Positions 45,960 to 55,159 are shown, numbered from the stretch's first letter. The stretch is DNA of 58,360 bases from Siminovitchia fordii DSM 16014 = CIP 108821 (GCF_000374565.1 NZ_KB894706.1:1-58360), one strand, 5' to 3'. Made by a program: numbers and translations. Notes: generated by a model from the sequence alone, not told the origin.

Positions 45960-46125
45960 GTAATGTTTAGCCCCTGCGCCTATCGACTGAACTGGCAGAC
46001 TTCGCTCCTCTTCCCACGACAAGTCAACTCGGCTCCGGTACCTCGAAGCCACAAAACGTGAGGAGGGCACTCGTTTATCTTGTCAGAGGCACTCCGGTCC
46101 ACAGGCGCTTGCGCTTTTCTTAATT
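45960..46125. repeat. Intergenic palindromic repeat, related type
   Basis: Between the riboswitch terminator and lysC, a stretch that opens CCCCTGCGCCTATCGACTGA and closes CACAGGCGCTTGCGC. GCGCCTATCGAC at the left and the AGGCGCTTGCGC at the right resemble the ends of the 43695-43815 element, while the middle (including GACAAGTCAACTCGG) differs. It lengthens the lysC leader after the terminator. Confidence 0.5.
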
Positions 46126-46146
46126 ATTAAAGAAAGAAGGTAGATT

Positions 46147-47379
46147 ATGGGAACCATAGTCATCAAATTCGGAGGATCTTCGTTAAGCACAACAGATAAA
46201 ATCAAAAATGCCGCAAAAAGGATCATTGCGGAAAAGGAGAACGGAAACAACGTCGTGGCTGTCGTTTCAGCAATGGGAAAGACGACCGACCAGCTATTGA
46301 CATTGGCTGGAGAGATTACAGAGCGTCCGGCAAAGCGTGAAATGGACATGCTCCTTGCCACTGGGGAGCAGGTATCTATTTCATTATTGTCGATGGCTTT
46401 GACGGAAATGGGAGCCGAGGCTGTCTCTTTGACTGGATGGCAGGCGGGAATCATCACAGAGAAAGTGCATAATAATGCCAGAATCGTAGATGTAAAGACG
46501 GATCATCTAGAGGAAATACTACAAGAAGGAAAGATCATCGTGGCAGCAGGATTCCAAGGTGTAACGGAAGACGGAGAGATTACCACTCTAGGCAGAGGCG
46601 GATCAGACACGACTGCGGTAGCCCTTGCGGCTGCTCTGAAAGCCGAACGCTGTTCCATTTGCACTGATGTAACTGGAGTCTTTACATCTGATCCCCGCTT
46701 TGTTCCAGAGGCCCGCAAGCTGGCATCCATTTCCTATGATGAAATGCTGGAACTTGCAAACCTTGGCGCTGGTGTACTGCATCCTCGTGCAGTTGAGTTT
46801 GCAAAAAATCACTCCGTATCATTAGAAGTCAGGTCCAGCAGCGAAAATGAAGAAGGTACAGTAATTGAGGAGGAAGCTTCTATGGAAAAGAACTTGATTG
46901 TGCGCGGTGTCGCTTTTGAAGACGATATTACGAGAATGACTGTATTTGGAATGAGAGATGAAATAGCTGGACTTTCGTCTGTTTTTTCAACGTTGGCTGC
47001 TAATCAGATTGATGTGGATATCATCATTCAGAGCCAAACAGACAGTGGGACGAACCTGTCATTTTCAATCAAAGATAAAGATAGGCAGGAAGCGGTTGAA
47101 GTATTGGAAAATGAAAGAGAGACAATCGGATTTGATCATATTGAATGTGAAACCGGTCTTTCCAAAGTATCCATTGTCGGATCAGGAATGGTTTCCAACC
47201 CGGGTGTGGCAGCAAAAATGTTTGCCGTTTTGGCGGAAAACGGAATCCAGTCCAAAATGGTCAGCACATCCGAAATCAAAGTGTCAGTACTTGTCGATGC
47301 GGACCAAATGAAACCGGCGGCACAGCATCTGCATGATGCCTTTGAGCTCGGTATTCTTGAAGAAACAGCCACTAAATAA
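46147..47379 (+). CDS. lysC: Aspartokinase (lysine-sensitive type), alpha subunit
   Basis: First enzyme of the aspartate family pathway (lysine, diaminopimelate, threonine, methionine). 410 residues: kinase domain with [12 protein letters not shown] at the N-terminus, [19 protein letters not shown] (about 150-168) and [16 protein letters not shown]; then two ACT domains (about 255-400, including [19 protein letters not shown]). It is controlled by the lysine riboswitch upstream. As in B. subtilis aspartokinase II an internal start makes a separate beta subunit (see 46882). A bidirectional-type hairpin follows. Confidence 0.96.
   Translation: MGTIVIKFGGSSLSTTDKIKNAAKRIIAEKENGNNVVAVVSAMGKTTDQLLTLAGEITERPAKREMDMLLATGEQVSISLLSMALTEMGAEAVSLTGWQAGIITEKVHNNARIVDVKTDHLEEILQEGKIIVAAGFQGVTEDGEITTLGRGGSDTTAVALAAALKAERCSICTDVTGVFTSDPRFVPEARKLASISYDEMLELANLGAGVLHPRAVEFAKNHSVSLEVRSSSENEEGTVIEEEASMEKNLIVRGVAFEDDITRMTVFGMRDEIAGLSSVFSTLAANQIDVDIIIQSQTDSGTNLSFSIKDKDRQEAVEVLENERETIGFDHIECETGLSKVSIVGSGMVSNPGVAAKMFAVLAENGIQSKMVSTSEIKVSVLVDADQMKPAAQHLHDAFELGILEETATK
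46882..47379 (+). CDS. lysC: Aspartokinase beta subunit from an internal in-frame start
   Basis: Within lysC, ATG 46882 (Met246) is preceded by GAGGAGG (46866-46872), a proper ribosome binding site inside the coding sequence. The product would be 165 residues (starting [20 protein letters not shown]), made only of the two ACT regulatory domains. In B. subtilis aspartokinase II the beta subunit likewise arises from an internal start at residue 246. The position is identical here, so the alpha/beta architecture is very probably conserved. Confidence 0.82.
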   Translation: MEKNLIVRGVAFEDDITRMTVFGMRDEIAGLSSVFSTLAANQIDVDIIIQSQTDSGTNLSFSIKDKDRQEAVEVLENERETIGFDHIECETGLSKVSIVGSGMVSNPGVAAKMFAVLAENGIQSKMVSTSEIKVSVLVDADQMKPAAQHLHDAFELGILEETATK

Positions 47380-47383
47380 AAAA

Positions 47384-47417
47384 ACAGCCTGCCCCGCTTA
47401 TGGGGGCAGGCTCTGCT
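47384..47417 (-). terminator. Terminator shared by lysC and yslB
   Basis: CAGCCTGCCCC and GGGGCAGGCT pair with a six-base loop. Only the - strand side is followed by a clean T run (A7 on the + strand), so it mainly serves yslB but may also stop lysC. Confidence 0.75.
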
Positions 47418-47441
47418 TATGCAGCGATACATACTCATGAA

Positions 47442-47906
47442 TTACGAATCTGTCGGGATGGCTTTATGATCCCATCGGACGGTAAATGCCACTTTGCCGT
47501 GTTTTTTACTGATTTCTTCGAAAGCCTCGGCCCCGGCCTGTTTCATGGACTGTACCTGTTCTGCAAGAAAACCTGCTTCCAGGCGGAAGCAGGGGTCTGA
47601 CACCATCAATAGCCGTCTTTCCACAATGCTGCCGCTCAGCTCCAGAAGGAATTCGCTTTTCTTTTCATGGACGATATGGAGGTGGCCCCAGCCGGCTTCT
47701 TTGAAGAACTCTACGGCTTCGTCAAGTGACAGAAGCGGAAACCTACGGGCAATATGTTTCCCCGCCCAATAAGAAACTTCATGGGTATCTCCGGACAGCA
47801 GCTCCGGGATAAGTATGTCCCTTAATAACTCATACGCAAAGACAGGTACTGCTGCAGGGGCTTCGTTTTTCAAAGGAGGGTGTTCATTTTTGGATAATGA
47901 TTTCAC
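47442..47906 (-). CDS. yslB: DUF2507 family protein YslB
   Basis: 154-residue soluble protein of the YslB family: VFAYELLRDILIPELLSGD, SYWAGKHIARRFPLLS and EAGWGHL at the core, related to the V4R-type ligand-binding fold. Function unknown. GTG 47906 has GTGAGGAA upstream. It lies between lysC and sdhC as in B. subtilis but on the opposite strand to both. Confidence 0.88.
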   Translation of the reverse strand: MKSLSKNEHPPLKNEAPAAVPVFAYELLRDILIPELLSGDTHEVSYWAGKHIARRFPLLSLDEAVEFFKEAGWGHLHIVHEKKSEFLLELSGSIVERRLLMVSDPCFRLEAGFLAEQVQSMKQAGAEAFEEISKKHGKVAFTVRWDHKAIPTDS

Positions 47907-48160
47907 TGTAATTCCTCACTTTCAATATGAGTATATTATAAACGAAAATGGTGTTTAATGGGAAAGGAAACTTTATTACGAATTGGATTTGTTATTCAGT
48001 TTAGAATAAATTAAGAATCCCTTATCTTGACGAGCCAGTATGAGGGGAGTAGAATGAAATATGGTCACAACTTTGTTACAAACATTTATGTTGTTCGACA
48101 AGCCCAATCGAACAAAAACTGTCAAAGGAGCAGACGCTTAACTACTAAGGGGGGTAAATC
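47907..48160 (+). other. sdhCAB upstream region
   Basis: Divergent spacer between yslB and sdhC. TTGTTCGACA occurs around 48091, with an AAGGGGGG ribosome binding site at 48148-48154. I cannot fix the promoter. In B. subtilis sdhCAB is repressed by CcpA and by the small RNA FsrA; neither site was established here. Confidence 0.3.
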
Positions 48161-48787
48161 GTGGCAGGAAAAAATGAGTTTTATTGGCGCAGGCTGCACT
48201 CTTTACTTGGGGTAATTCCAGTAGGGGTCTTTTTAGTGCAACATTTGATCATCAACCATTTCGCTACGCTTGGCGAAGAGGCGTTCAACAATGCGGCAGG
48301 ATTTGTAGGAAATCTTCCTTTTGTCATCATCCTGGAGTTTGTTGTCATCTACATACCTTTATTATTTCACGCCGTATTAGGTATTTATATTGCATTCACG
48401 GCTGATAATAATCCGGTCAGATTGAGCTTTTTCCGTAATTGGATGTTCACTTTGCAGCGAATAACGGGAATTATCTTATTGTTCTTTATTGCTTGGCACG
48501 TATGGGAAACACGTATCCAAAAAGCACTTGGTGCAGAAGTGGACTTCCAAATGATGTCGGATATTCTGACTAACCCGATCATGTTGCTTATCTACATTAT
48601 TGGAATCTTGTCTGCTACATTCCACTTGGCAAATGGCCTATGGGGATTCCTAGTAAAATGGGGCATTACACAATCACCTAGAGCCCAATACATCTCTTCT
48701 TGGGTAATGGGAATCTTCTTTGTGATTCTTTCTATTGTCGGAATTCGTGCGGCTCTTGCTTTTGCCTATCCACAATGGTTTGTATGA
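48161..48787 (+). CDS. sdhC: Succinate dehydrogenase cytochrome b558 subunit
   Basis: Diheme membrane anchor of complex II that passes electrons to menaquinone. 208 residues with five transmembrane helices; the histidines in RRLHSLLGVIPVGVFLVQHL, LLFHAVLGIYIA, FFIAWHVWETR and ATFHLANGLWGF are haem-ligand candidates. It corresponds to the Bacillus-type single anchor subunit and not the SdhC/SdhD pair. GTG 48161 follows AAGGGGGG. Confidence 0.95.
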   Translation: MAGKNEFYWRRLHSLLGVIPVGVFLVQHLIINHFATLGEEAFNNAAGFVGNLPFVIILEFVVIYIPLLFHAVLGIYIAFTADNNPVRLSFFRNWMFTLQRITGIILLFFIAWHVWETRIQKALGAEVDFQMMSDILTNPIMLLIYIIGILSATFHLANGLWGFLVKWGITQSPRAQYISSWVMGIFFVILSIVGIRAALAFAYPQWFV

Positions 48788-48855
48788 TGGGCCCAAGATG
48801 ACTTTGTTGCGGGAAAACGATACAATTAGAAGTAGAAAAGGAGTGTAACCTCACG

Positions 48856-50616
48856 ATGAGCAAGGGCAAAATCATTGTTGTCGGCGGTGGATTAGCCGGC
48901 CTGATGGCAACTATTAAAATTGCAGAACAAGGAAATTCGGTGGATCTTTTCTCCCTTGTACCCGTAAAGAGATCCCACTCTGTATGTGCGCAGGGTGGGA
49001 TTAACGGGGCGGTTAATACGAAAGGTGAAGGCGACTCGCCTATGATCCATTTTGACGATACAGTATACGGTGGAGACTTTTTGGCCAACCAGCCGCCAGT
49101 AAAGGCGATGTGCGAGGCAGCTCCTTCAATCATTAATCTTTTGGACAGAATGGGTGTCATGTTCAACAGGACACCGGAAGGCTTACTTGACTTCCGCCGT
49201 TTTGGTGGTACTCAGCATCACCGCACAGCTTTTGCAGGTGCTACAACAGGCCAGCAGCTCTTATACGCTCTTGATGAGCAGGTTCGTCGCCATGAAGTGG
49301 CAGGACTTGTAAACAAATATGAAGGCTGGGATTTCCTTGGTATCATCCAGGATGACAACGGAGTATGCCAGGGGATAGTAGCCCAGAACCTGAATACAAT
49401 GGAAATCCAATCATTCCCTGCAGACGCTGTAATCATGGCGACTGGTGGACCGGGGATCATATTCGGTAAATCGACCAATTCTGTCATTAATACCGGTTCT
49501 GCAGCTTCCATCGTCTATCAGCAAGGGGCAACATATGCGAATGGAGAATTCATCCAGATTCACCCGACTGCCATCCCTGGTGATGACAAACTTCGTCTGA
49601 TGAGTGAGTCAGCACGTGGTGAAGGTGGACGAGTTTGGACATATAAGGATGGAAAACCTTGGTACTTCCTTGAAGAAAAATATCCTGCATATGGAAACCT
49701 AGTACCGCGTGACATTGCCACACGGGAAATTTTCCATGTCTGTGTAGATATGAAGCTTGGAATTAACGGGGAAAACATGGTTTACCTCGATCTTTCACAT
49801 AAGGATCCTAAAGAGTTGGATATCAAGCTTGGCGGAATTATCGAGATTTACGAGAAGTTTACTGGTGATGACCCTCGTAAAGTACCAATGAAAATCTTCC
49901 CGGCAGTCCATTATTCTATGGGCGGATTGTGGGTTGACTATGAACAGCATACGAATATTGAAGGTTTATTCGCAGCAGGTGAATGTGATTATTCACAGCA
50001 TGGTGCGAACCGCTTAGGAGCAAACTCCTTGCTTTCCGCCATTTACGGTGGAATGGTAGCGGGACCTGAAGCTGTAAAATATGTAAGTGGTCTTGAGAAG
50101 AGTGTAGAAGACCTTCCATCTTCTCTATTTGACGGTGCTGTTCAGAAAGAACAGGAAAAATGGGCGGACATCACATCACTTGATGGTACGGAAAATGCTT
50201 ATGTACTCCATAAAGAGCTTGGCGAGTGGATGACGAACAATGTTACGGTTGTCCGCGATAATAAAAACTTGAAAGCTACCGACGATAAAATCCTTGAGTT
50301 GATGGAACGCTGGAAAAATATCAACATCAACGATACATCAAGCTGGAGCAATCAGGGTGCCATGTTCACAAGACAGTTGTGGAACATGATGCAGCTAGCG
50401 CGTGTCATCACAATTGGTGCTTTGAACCGTAACGAAAGCCGCGGTGCCCACTATAAACCTGAATTCCCTGACCGTAATGACGAAGAATGGCTGAAAACAA
50501 CTATGGCTAAATTCAACCCTGCTAAAAATCAGCCGGAATTCAGCTACGAGGATGTAGATGTATCCCTTATTAAGCCACGTAAAAGGGACTATACTAAAAA
50601 GAAAGAGGAGAAATAA
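48856..50616 (+). CDS. sdhA: Succinate dehydrogenase flavoprotein subunit
   Basis: Oxidises succinate to fumarate. 586 residues: IIVVGGGLAGLMATIKIAE (FAD ADP-binding, about 6-24) and RSHSVCAQGGINGAVN with His41 as the likely covalent FAD ligand. HHRTAFAGATTGQQLLYALD (about 122-141) and active-site residues around HPTAIPGDDKLRLMSESARG and EGLFAAGECDYSQHGANRLG complete the site. AAAGGAG lies upstream of ATG 48856. sdhB begins 2 bp after it. Confidence 0.97.
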   Translation: MSKGKIIVVGGGLAGLMATIKIAEQGNSVDLFSLVPVKRSHSVCAQGGINGAVNTKGEGDSPMIHFDDTVYGGDFLANQPPVKAMCEAAPSIINLLDRMGVMFNRTPEGLLDFRRFGGTQHHRTAFAGATTGQQLLYALDEQVRRHEVAGLVNKYEGWDFLGIIQDDNGVCQGIVAQNLNTMEIQSFPADAVIMATGGPGIIFGKSTNSVINTGSAASIVYQQGATYANGEFIQIHPTAIPGDDKLRLMSESARGEGGRVWTYKDGKPWYFLEEKYPAYGNLVPRDIATREIFHVCVDMKLGINGENMVYLDLSHKDPKELDIKLGGIIEIYEKFTGDDPRKVPMKIFPAVHYSMGGLWVDYEQHTNIEGLFAAGECDYSQHGANRLGANSLLSAIYGGMVAGPEAVKYVSGLEKSVEDLPSSLFDGAVQKEQEKWADITSLDGTENAYVLHKELGEWMTNNVTVVRDNKNLKATDDKILELMERWKNININDTSSWSNQGAMFTRQLWNMMQLARVITIGALNRNESRGAHYKPEFPDRNDEEWLKTTMAKFNPAKNQPEFSYEDVDVSLIKPRKRDYTKKKEEK

Positions 50617-50618
50617 GG

Positions 50619-51386
50619 ATGAGCGAAAACAAAACTGTCACATTCATTATCACTCGACAAGATCATCCTGATTCCCAGCCATACGAAGAAGAATTTAAAC
50701 TGGATTATCGTCCGAACATGAACGTCATTTCGGCGTTGATGGAAATTCGCCGTAATCCGGTAAATGCAAAAGGGGAAAAAACTACACCAGTCGCATGGGA
50801 TATGAACTGTCTTGAAGAGGTTTGTGGAGCATGTTCCATGAAAATCAACGGTAAGCCGCGTCAATCTTGTACGGCATTGATTGACAAGCTTGAACAGCCG
50901 ATTCGTTTGCAGCCGATGGATACTTTCCCGGTTGTCCGTGACTTGGTCATCGATAGAAGCAGAATGTTTGATTCCTTGAAGAGGATAAAAGCCTGGATTC
51001 CAATTGATGGTACGTATGATCTTGGACCAGGGCCCCGCATGCCGGAAAGAAAACGCCAATGGGCTTATGAACTTTCCAAATGTATGACATGCGGTGTATG
51101 CTTGGAAGCATGCCCGAATGTCAACAGCAAATCCGATTTCATCGGACCAGCATTCCTTTCACTGCCTCGTCTGTATAACTCGCATCCAACTGGTGCTATG
51201 AATAAAGACGAACGTCTGGAGGCACTGATGGACGATGGAGGAATCACAGGTTGCGGTAACTCTCAAAACTGTGTTCAAGTTTGTCCGAAGGGAATTCCGT
51301 TAACAACGTCGATTGCTGCGATGAACCGTGCTACAAGCATACAAATGTTTAAAAAGTTCTTCGGAAGCGACCATATGGTGGATTAA
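50619..51386 (+). CDS. sdhB: Succinate dehydrogenase iron-sulfur subunit
   Basis: 255-residue electron-transfer subunit with three clusters: [2Fe-2S] ligands in CLEEVCGACSMKINGKPRQSC (split about residues 68-88), then CMTCGVCLEACPN and CGNSQNCVQVCPKGIP for the [4Fe-4S] and [3Fe-4S] clusters. The gene overlaps the sdhA ribosome region tightly (2-bp gap), so the subunits are coupled. A strong terminator follows. Confidence 0.97.
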   Translation: MSENKTVTFIITRQDHPDSQPYEEEFKLDYRPNMNVISALMEIRRNPVNAKGEKTTPVAWDMNCLEEVCGACSMKINGKPRQSCTALIDKLEQPIRLQPMDTFPVVRDLVIDRSRMFDSLKRIKAWIPIDGTYDLGPGPRMPERKRQWAYELSKCMTCGVCLEACPNVNSKSDFIGPAFLSLPRLYNSHPTGAMNKDERLEALMDDGGITGCGNSQNCVQVCPKGIPLTTSIAAMNRATSIQMFKKFFGSDHMVD

Positions 51387-51417
51387 TCGTAAATATTCAC
51401 CTTGCTTGTTCACACAT

Positions 51418-51459
51418 AAAAACAGCAGCTGTCCACATTGAGGCAGCTGCTGTTTTTTA
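51418..51459 (+). terminator. Terminator after sdhB
   Basis: AAAAACAGCAGCTG and CAGCTGCTGTTTTT form a 14-bp perfect stem with a 12-base loop. Confidence 0.93.
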
Positions 51460-51478
51460 TTAAAGGAGGAAGATGGAT

Positions 51479-51931
51479 ATGTCCCGAATTTCATACATAG
51501 AAAACCTCGAAGAATGGAAAAATGAATTTTCATATTATCAAGAAGTGAAAGTCCGCTTTTCAGAAACCGATATGTTTGGACACTTGAATAATACTGTTCC
51601 ATTGGTCTATTTTGAGCAAGCTCGTATCGGCTTTTTTAAAAAGACCGGATTGATGCAGAAATGGCTGGATTCCTCGCAAGAAACAATCCCTGTAGTGGCA
51701 GATCTGCAATGTGATTTTCTATCGCAGGTCTATTTTGACGAACTGCTGAAGATTTTTGTAAAGGTTAACAAAATGGGGACATCATCGATCGATCTCCATT
51801 ACATGGGGGTACGGGAAGATGAATCCTTGTGCTTTACAGGCAGAGGAATGATTGTTCAAGTCTCCAAATCAAGCGGGAAAAGTGTTCCATGGTCGGATGA
51901 ATTCAAAGAAAGACTTTTGTCGAAAATTTAA
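51479..51931 (+). CDS. ysmA: Hotdog-fold acyl-CoA thioesterase (YsmA)
   Basis: About 150 residues of the 4-hydroxybenzoyl-CoA thioesterase type: VKVRFSETDMFGHLNNTVPL (about 24-43; Asp in TDMFGH is the usual catalytic acid), VYFEQARIGFFKK, DLQCDFLSQVYFDELL and GRGMIVQVS. Substrate unknown. ATG 51479 lies 9 bases after AGGAGG; ATG 51473 would be too close. Located between sdhB and gerE as in B. subtilis. Confidence 0.88.
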   Translation: MSRISYIENLEEWKNEFSYYQEVKVRFSETDMFGHLNNTVPLVYFEQARIGFFKKTGLMQKWLDSSQETIPVVADLQCDFLSQVYFDELLKIFVKVNKMGTSSIDLHYMGVREDESLCFTGRGMIVQVSKSSGKSVPWSDEFKERLLSKI

Positions 51932-51961
51932 ACAATAATTTTTAAAAAAGGAAGTTGAAAT

Positions 51962-52174
51962 GTGAAGAGATTCGTACTGTTTCCTTTACCGATCGCAATA
52001 ATCGTGTATCTGATGTCAAATTGGTGGCTGAATAAATATTATACTGATATCGAACCAAATATCCGCACATATCTTGTGATTGGGGCAGCCCTTTTATCCG
52101 GAGTCCTTTCTTATTTTCTATTCAAGGATGATACAAAGAAGTTTGATCCGCCGGATGACAGACATAAAAAATGA
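51962..52174 (+). CDS. Small two-span membrane protein
   Basis: 70 residues: RFVLFPLPIAIIVYLMSNWW and YLVIGAALLSGVLSYFLFKD as two helices, then a charged tail (KKFDPPDDRHKK). GTG 51962 follows AAAAGGAAG. It follows ysmA by 30 bp and may be cotranscribed. No family known to me. Confidence 0.7.
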   Translation: MKRFVLFPLPIAIIVYLMSNWWLNKYYTDIEPNIRTYLVIGAALLSGVLSYFLFKDDTKKFDPPDDRHKK

Positions 52175-52217
52175 AGTGAATGATTGCCTATTTATTGTTT
52201 TCTTGCCATTCCCATGT

Positions 52218-52246
52218 CACTCCCATTATTTGATTCACATATGATG
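52218..52246 (+). promoter_or_regulatory. Candidate SigK promoter of gerE
   Basis: CACT (52218-52221) and CATATGATG (52238-52246) with a 16-bp spacer resemble the SigK pattern (mAC, 16-17 bp, CATAnnnTA). gerE is SigK-dependent in B. subtilis. The last consensus base differs, so this is only a candidate. Confidence 0.4.
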
Positions 52247-52311
52247 TTGATGACAAAGTTAATACCCATCCCCACGGTTGAAGCTGGCGAAGGCAAGGAG
52301 GGTTACAATAG

Positions 52312-52536
52312 TTGAAGGAGAACGAATTCACTCATAAACCGCTGCTCACGAAAAGAGAAAAAGAGGTATTTGAGCTATTAGTTCAGGATAAAACCACAAA
52401 GGAAATCGCGAACGAACTGTACATCAGCGAGAAGACGGTTCGCAATCATATATCCAACGCCATGCAAAAGCTCGGAGTCAAGGGGCGTTCTCAAGCTGTC
52501 GTTGAACTTTTGCGCATGGGAGAACTAAAGCTGTAA
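52312..52536 (+). CDS. gerE: Mother-cell sporulation regulator GerE
   Basis: Late sporulation regulator that activates and represses spore coat genes. The 74-residue protein is just a LuxR-type helix-turn-helix: LTKREKEVFELLVQDKTTKE, EIANELYISEKTVRNHISNA, MQKLGVKGRSQAVVELLRMG. TTG 52312 has AAGGAGGG 9 bases upstream. It is the last gene of the conserved backbone; ysmB and racE, which follow it in B. subtilis, are absent. Confidence 0.96.
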   Translation: MKENEFTHKPLLTKREKEVFELLVQDKTTKEIANELYISEKTVRNHISNAMQKLGVKGRSQAVVELLRMGELKL

Positions 52537-52539
52537 TTA

Positions 52540-52577
52540 AACAAAACCGGTTTCCGTATGGGACCGGTTTTGTTGTT
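52540..52577 (+). terminator. Terminator after gerE
   Basis: ACAAAACCGGTTTCC and GGACCGGTTTTGT pair around GTATG, with a T-rich end. Confidence 0.88.
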
Positions 52578-52626
52578 CACTAGCTCCTAGGTTACTCTCC
52601 AATTTAATTCTTAAACGATCTCTGTA

Positions 52627-52883
52627 CTCAAGGTGGTATCCAACATCACTGTTGGCTACGATAATCTTGATCTTGGAGAAATGACAAAGCGGAGAGTTAT
52701 GGCAACAAATACTCCCGGCATTTTAACGGAAACGACAGCTGACCACATTTCGGTATTTTGATGGAAGCTACTAGTAGAATAGCTGAAGTCGATCATAATT
52801 ATGTTAAATCCGGACATTGGAAGGAATGGTCTCCTAGTTTGATGATTGGCAAGGATATATTCGGGGCAACCATAGGAATATGA
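52627..52883 (+). pseudogene. Fragment of a D-2-hydroxyacid dehydrogenase
   Basis: The + strand reads LKVVSNITVGYDNLDLGEMT, KRRVMATNTPGILTETTADH, then a frameshift (52758), then FGILMEATSRIAEVDHNYVK, SGHWKEWSPSLMIGKDIFGA and TIGI before a stop. These are the mid-part of the glyoxylate/hydroxypyruvate reductase family, up to the start of the Rossmann glycine motif. Both ends are missing: no start codon, no NAD-binding GMGRIG and no catalytic half. A decayed gene fragment. Confidence 0.85.
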
Positions 52884-53240
52884 TATATGTCCTTGCGTAG
52901 TTTTTTTAAAGGTCTTAAAGACTTTACATTTAGGTGTGTGGCCTATGCTGTATTGGGCACTATTCCTTCCGATCATATTCCGATTATTCTCAAGGAAAGT
53001 CAATGCCCGTTGAACCTTCTATTGCATTATTTTATACGCAGTTGTAATTCTTCCAGGTTTGGGTGTATTAGAAATCACTGCTACCGAACCAATCATTTAC
53101 GGATTGGGTGTAAGCCTTGTATAAATTATATTTTTTGTCTCTTTTTCCGACAAAAAAGGATAAAGGTGACTTGGACATAAAAGTCGGATGGTTTTCAGTG
53201 AGATTCGTACTATTCGGAAGGGTTCGCTTCAGCAGGATTT
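52884..53240 (+). other. Eroded coding-like DNA, unassigned
   Basis: Several short frames read like membrane protein pieces, such as PGLGVLEITATEPIIYGLGV followed by a stop and IIFFVSFSDKKG at 53050-53160. They may derive from a transporter (a sodium:solute symporter end would fit) but are too degraded to assign. No intact gene. The 53240-53570 stretch is AT-rich and shows only LKVVEGTEAPINLIVIKY at about 53521, also a scrap. Confidence 0.35.
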
Positions 53241-53577
53241 CTAAATAATGATTGATATTAACGCAACTCCTTACCTGCCTGCGTTAATATTTTTTACGAA
53301 GTATATTTGGAGAAAATCTCACCAATGTTTTTGGAATAATTTGTATGATTAACCACCTTAGCTGAAATGTTATTAAGTTTAATATACATAAATAAATCCC
53401 CATAAAGGCTACCGAACTCTTATGCAATTCAAAAATGTAATAGACCAATCAATAATAGTTATTTCTCAAATAAAATAATGTAAGATAAAAACGTATTAAA
53501 CATTTATGTAGGTGCTTACCCTTTGAAAGTTGTTGAAGGTACTGAAGCACCAATTAATCTTATTGTGATTAAATACT

Positions 53578-54240
53578 GAAATTCGCGATCAATTTCCGGC
53601 TTTAAAAAGGAAATTAAATGGGTAAGAAGTGTTTACTTTGATGGTCCTGGAGGGTCTCGAGTTATAAAGTCTTCGATTGACGCCATTAAAAATTATATGG
53701 AGAACGGCACTGCCAATATAGATGGTTCCTTTGTTACCAGCCTTGAGAGGAAGAAATCATCGCCAATGCTAAGTCCATTATCGGTGACTTGTTGAATGCC
53801 AATCCTGATGAAGTTCTCTTGGAGCCAATATGACAACACTCGCCTTTTCAAATGCCCGTGCCATTGGGAGATATTGGGGGAAAGGGAATGAAATTGTTTT
53901 ATCCGAAATCGACCATCGTCCAACGTTGATTCATGGCTCACGATGGCAGAAGATAAAGGCTTAAGCGTAAAGTGGATTAAGGTCAATCCTGAAACATTAA
54001 TCTTAAACCTTGATGATTTGGATGAGGTAATCAACGAAAATACGAAACTCGTTGCTATTGGCCTTGCCTCAAATGCAGTGGGCAACATCAATGATGTTTC
54101 AACAATCTCTAAAAAAGCAAGAGAAGTAGGTGTGTTAGTTGCAGTTGATACTGTTCACGCTGTTCCTCATATTCCGGTTGATCGGGACAAATTAGGGGCA
54201 GAACTTCACAGTCCTCCTCTACTAATATCACTCTGCTAGC
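53578..54240 (+). pseudogene. Class V aminotransferase, multiply frameshifted and truncated
   Basis: In successive frames: EIRDQFPALKRKLNG, stop; VYFDGPGGSRVIKSSIDAIK, NYMENGTANIDGSFVTSLER; shift; EEEIIANAKSIIGDLLNANP, DEVLL; shift; GANMTTLAFSNARAIGRYWG, KGNEIVLSEIDHRPTLIH; shift; then an open stretch from 53943 (MAEDKGLSVKWIKVNPETLI through VAVDTVHAVPHIPVDRDKLG) and an abnormal end. This is the N-terminal half of a cysteine-desulfurase-like aminotransferase. The pyridoxal-lysine region is gone, so no active enzyme can be made. Confidence 0.88.
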
Positions 54241-54779
54241 GAAAAAGGACTCTAATGTAGATGAATTAGAGTTCAAAAGCATTCTCATTCTACTTCTTTT
54301 TTCAGCATTTGTTTCGCCTTCATAGATATCATCTGAGACCTGTATAGTTTTTGATGTTCCATTTGAAAAGTATTATGTACATCTCATTTAGAAAACTTTA
54401 TTAATTTAGCAGATCCTTATTGCTTCATTTTCTATTCTTCCATGTGATGTAGGTTAGATTAGCAGACTGAGGTAATTGAATATATAATCTTCGTTACAGC
54501 AAAAAAAGCTCCTCTATACAAAGGGAGGAAATGTTAAGGAAAGTTATCATTATTATCGATTTCTATTTTTTTGTAGCAGTGCGTTAATCGTGAGAATCCC
54601 CTGTGTAAAATCTTTCGGAATCGATCACCATAGCATCGTGCATATCTTTAAGGGGCGGATTGCAGTCAGCTTAAACTATTGCAGCAAATAAGTGTTCTAG
54701 TATGATCTATGCAAAAATTTTAGGTCTATGACGAGTGTAATATTTAAAGCTTATTCCGCGAAAGCACCCGTTAGTTGAA
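54241..54779. other. AT-rich gene-free stretch
   Basis: About 540 bp without a convincing gene. A weak - strand hairpin CTCC/GGGAG at about 54513 and short frames (for example SIPKDFTQGILTINALL on the - strand near 54600) suggest more eroded coding DNA. Nothing can be named. Confidence 0.3.
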
Positions 54780-54921
54780 TTACCCTTCTATCTTGAAAGA
54801 CACAACAATAAAGACAATTCCAATAAGGGAGTATACCCCTATGAAAAGGTTATCGGATAATGGCGTTGTTCGTGAATAGTATCGTACGTTCCAGTATTTA
54901 TTTGTGCTGACCATAAGTAAT

Positions 54922-55158
54922 TTAATCAGAAAGGAAAGTGCTGTCTGCCTTGAATAAATCTTGAACAACCTCATTATTCATCATTGAAAAGCCAATAAAG
55001 GCCCATATCGACAATAAAATAAAGAAAAATAGGATGAAGACAAGAATCAGTTGGATAAAAACTGTAAAATCGCTCCCACCATCAGAAACAAATTTATAGT
55101 CGAAAATCAACTTTAGGCACCTTGAAAGAACTTTTTTATAAAACAGAAGTTCATTCAA
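54922..55158 (-). CDS. Hypothetical small membrane protein, possibly broken
   Basis: 78 residues with one or two hydrophobic segments (FTVFIQLILVFILFFFILLS and IWAFIGF) and no recognised family. A second - strand frame (54780-54974) carries NLFIGVYSLIGIVFIVVSFK, a further membrane segment, just downstream and out of frame. Together they could be one frameshifted membrane gene. No good ribosome binding site was seen, so coding is uncertain. Confidence 0.3.
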   Translation of the reverse strand: MNELLFYKKVLSRCLKLIFDYKFVSDGGSDFTVFIQLILVFILFFFILLSIWAFIGFSMMNNEVVQDLFKADSTFLSD

Positions 55159-55159
55159 A

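Noticed and set aside
52656-53003. 115-residue - strand ORF over the hydroxyacid dehydrogenase fragment
   Set aside because: The + strand clearly reads as a known family with a frameshift; the - strand frame is its antisense shadow.
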